From positions 1-6,771 of the forward strand of contig JAGYMN010000066.1 in assembly GCA_018400395.1 (NCBI GenBank): a DNA stretch of 6,771 bases, read 5' to 3'. Position 1 is the stretch's first letter. Each line of letters begins with the position of its first letter. Shown piece after piece: positions 6,350 to 6,771 of this stretch. The translations under genes and the position numbers were made by a program. Below the pieces are notes generated by a model. It had not been told where the DNA came from, did not search any database, and was given only the letters and a program-made list of their open reading frames with translations. This DNA is from Actinomycetota bacterium. Lineage in GTDB: Bacteria > Actinomycetota > Humimicrobiia > Humimicrobiales > Humimicrobiaceae.

Positions 6350-6364
6350 ATCAATAGTACTGAT
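6350..6364. promoter_or_regulatory. Weaker operator-like element
   Basis: ATCAATAGTACTGAT is a 15-bp imperfect inverted repeat (six of seven base pairs match). It shares the 9-mer ATCAATAGT exactly with the main palindrome (6233-6241). It lies about 100 bases upstream of the operator and nine bases before the ATG at 6373. It may be an auxiliary site for the same regulator or coincidence in AT-rich DNA. Confidence 0.25.
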
Positions 6365-6372
6365 TTCGGGGT

Positions 6373-6521
6373 ATGAAGATAGCATACCTTTCAAATATAC
6401 TAATGCTTTGCCATAGACGAGAGGTAATTCTTTAAGTATATCGATTATTAAGAAGAAAGAAAGAGCCGCTGGGAATAACTTCCAGAAGGCCCCATTTGCA
6501 GATTATAAACAAAAAGTATAA
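6373..6521 (+). pseudogene. Two short protein-like open frames, possible decayed gene
   Basis: An ATG at 6373 opens 20 codons starting MKIAYLSNIL, which resembles the N-terminus of nucleotide-binding-fold enzymes such as GT4 glycosyltransferases, and stops at 6433-6435. A shifted frame open from 6417 to the TAA at 6519-6521 reads KKKERAAGNNFQKAPFADYK. The two could be the ends of one gene with the middle deleted, or chance frames. I do not recognise the second piece, and neither has a convincing ribosome binding site. Low confidence. Confidence 0.2.
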
Positions 6522-6635
6522 GTATAAATAATGAGACTTTCAGAGCAATACATCTACAGATAAGCTGCCTTTTTAAAACAATCAATAAAGTGCAATTCAG
6601 GATTTTTAAAACCTTCTAAAGATAGCCATAATATG

Positions 6636-6771
6636 TCATATATTTACTCTGATACTGTCACCCTCAACATTTACTTCATAAACCTGAAGATCGTCTGCCT
6701 TCAATTTCATTATACCAATCTTCGGTCCTGAAACGTTCTTACCTGTTGTAATGTCAAACTTTGCACCATGC
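6636..6771 (-). CDS. Rieske-type [2Fe-2S] protein, C-terminal part only (cut by window edge)
   Basis: The last 44 residues of a minus-strand gene are visible, beginning HGAKFDITTGK and running through VSGPKIG to the ending YEVNVEGDSIRVNI, with the stop at 6636-6638. HGAKFD-x-x-TG followed by a GP turn and a final V-x-V-x-GD-x-I-x-V strand is the typical end of small Rieske ferredoxins and NirD-like proteins. The HG would belong to the second cluster-binding box C-P-x-H-G, whose cysteine lies just outside the window. Such proteins carry electrons to oxygenases or reductases. The partner, and whether this is a free ferredoxin or the end of a larger protein, cannot be seen. It is on the same strand as the regulator, ending about 380 bases before the operator, so it is a separate unit. 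The family call is fairly firm for so short a piece. Confidence 0.78.
   Translation of the reverse strand, partial: HGAKFDITTGKNVSGPKIGIMKLKADDLQVYEVNVEGDSIRVNI

Larger units (their letters stand above)
6253..6635. other. Intergenic stretch upstream of the operon, no intact gene
   Basis: About 380 AT-rich bases lie between the operator and the Rieske gene end. They hold the candidate -35 of the operon, an isolated TATCAA half-site at 6280-6285, a weaker operator-like element at 6350-6364 and two short protein-like frames (6373-6521). No RNA gene, CRISPR repeat or convincing terminator hairpin was found. Confidence 0.5.

Noticed and set aside
1..6771. CRISPR arrays, tRNA or rRNA genes, insertion-sequence ends
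   Set aside because: No regularly spaced direct repeats, cloverleaf-like segments, ribosomal signatures or transposase frames with terminal inverted repeats were seen.

Overview
The window is AT-rich and gene-dense. It carries the intact genes of an iron-uptake operon, two further complete genes, two genes cut by the window edges, and the decayed remains of at least one other gene. Arginine is mostly AGA/AGG and isoleucine often ATA, several genes have good Shine-Dalgarno sequences, and the stomatin-like protein resembles archaeal ones. Together with a remnant of a trimethylamine methyltransferase (MttB) family gene, this suggests an archaeon or a low-GC anaerobic bacterium. I lean weakly to an archaeon, but nothing in the window settles it.

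Layout. At the left edge is the N-terminus of a drug/metabolite-type (EamA) transporter on the minus strand. A divergent AT-rich promoter region separates it from a complete SPFH/stomatin gene on the plus strand (352-1317). A 327-base stretch follows with one weakly protein-like open frame and no intact gene. Next, on the minus strand, is a complete DegT/DnrJ/EryC1 PLP-dependent sugar aminotransferase (1645-2871). The space between it and feoB is filled by a frame-disrupted C-terminal remnant of an MttB-family methyltransferase gene (2925-3318).

The core is a two-gene minus-strand operon, 6202 down to 3319. Its first gene encodes a 328-residue regulator in which an N-terminal PadR-type winged helix is joined to a DtxR/MntR-type winged helix and dimerization domain and then to a C-terminal FeoA (SH3-like) domain. 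Its last codons overlap the start of feoB by 14 nt, so the two should be translationally coupled. There is no separate feoA in the window. Ten bases upstream of the regulator start is a perfect 40-bp palindrome containing four TATCAA half-sites, overlapping a plausible promoter: a strong candidate for the operator of an autoregulated iron-responsive circuit. The FeoB has the usual transport gates, but its G4 and G5 guanine-recognition motifs depart from consensus.

Upstream of the operon lie about 380 bases without an intact gene, containing a weaker operator-like element and two short protein-like open frames. At the right edge is the C-terminus of a Rieske-type [2Fe-2S] protein on the minus strand.

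The most interesting system is the PadR-DtxR-FeoA regulator, its nested palindromic operator and the coupled, motif-divergent FeoB. It looks like a self-contained metal-sensing and iron-import module in which FeoA is supplied as a domain of the transcription factor.
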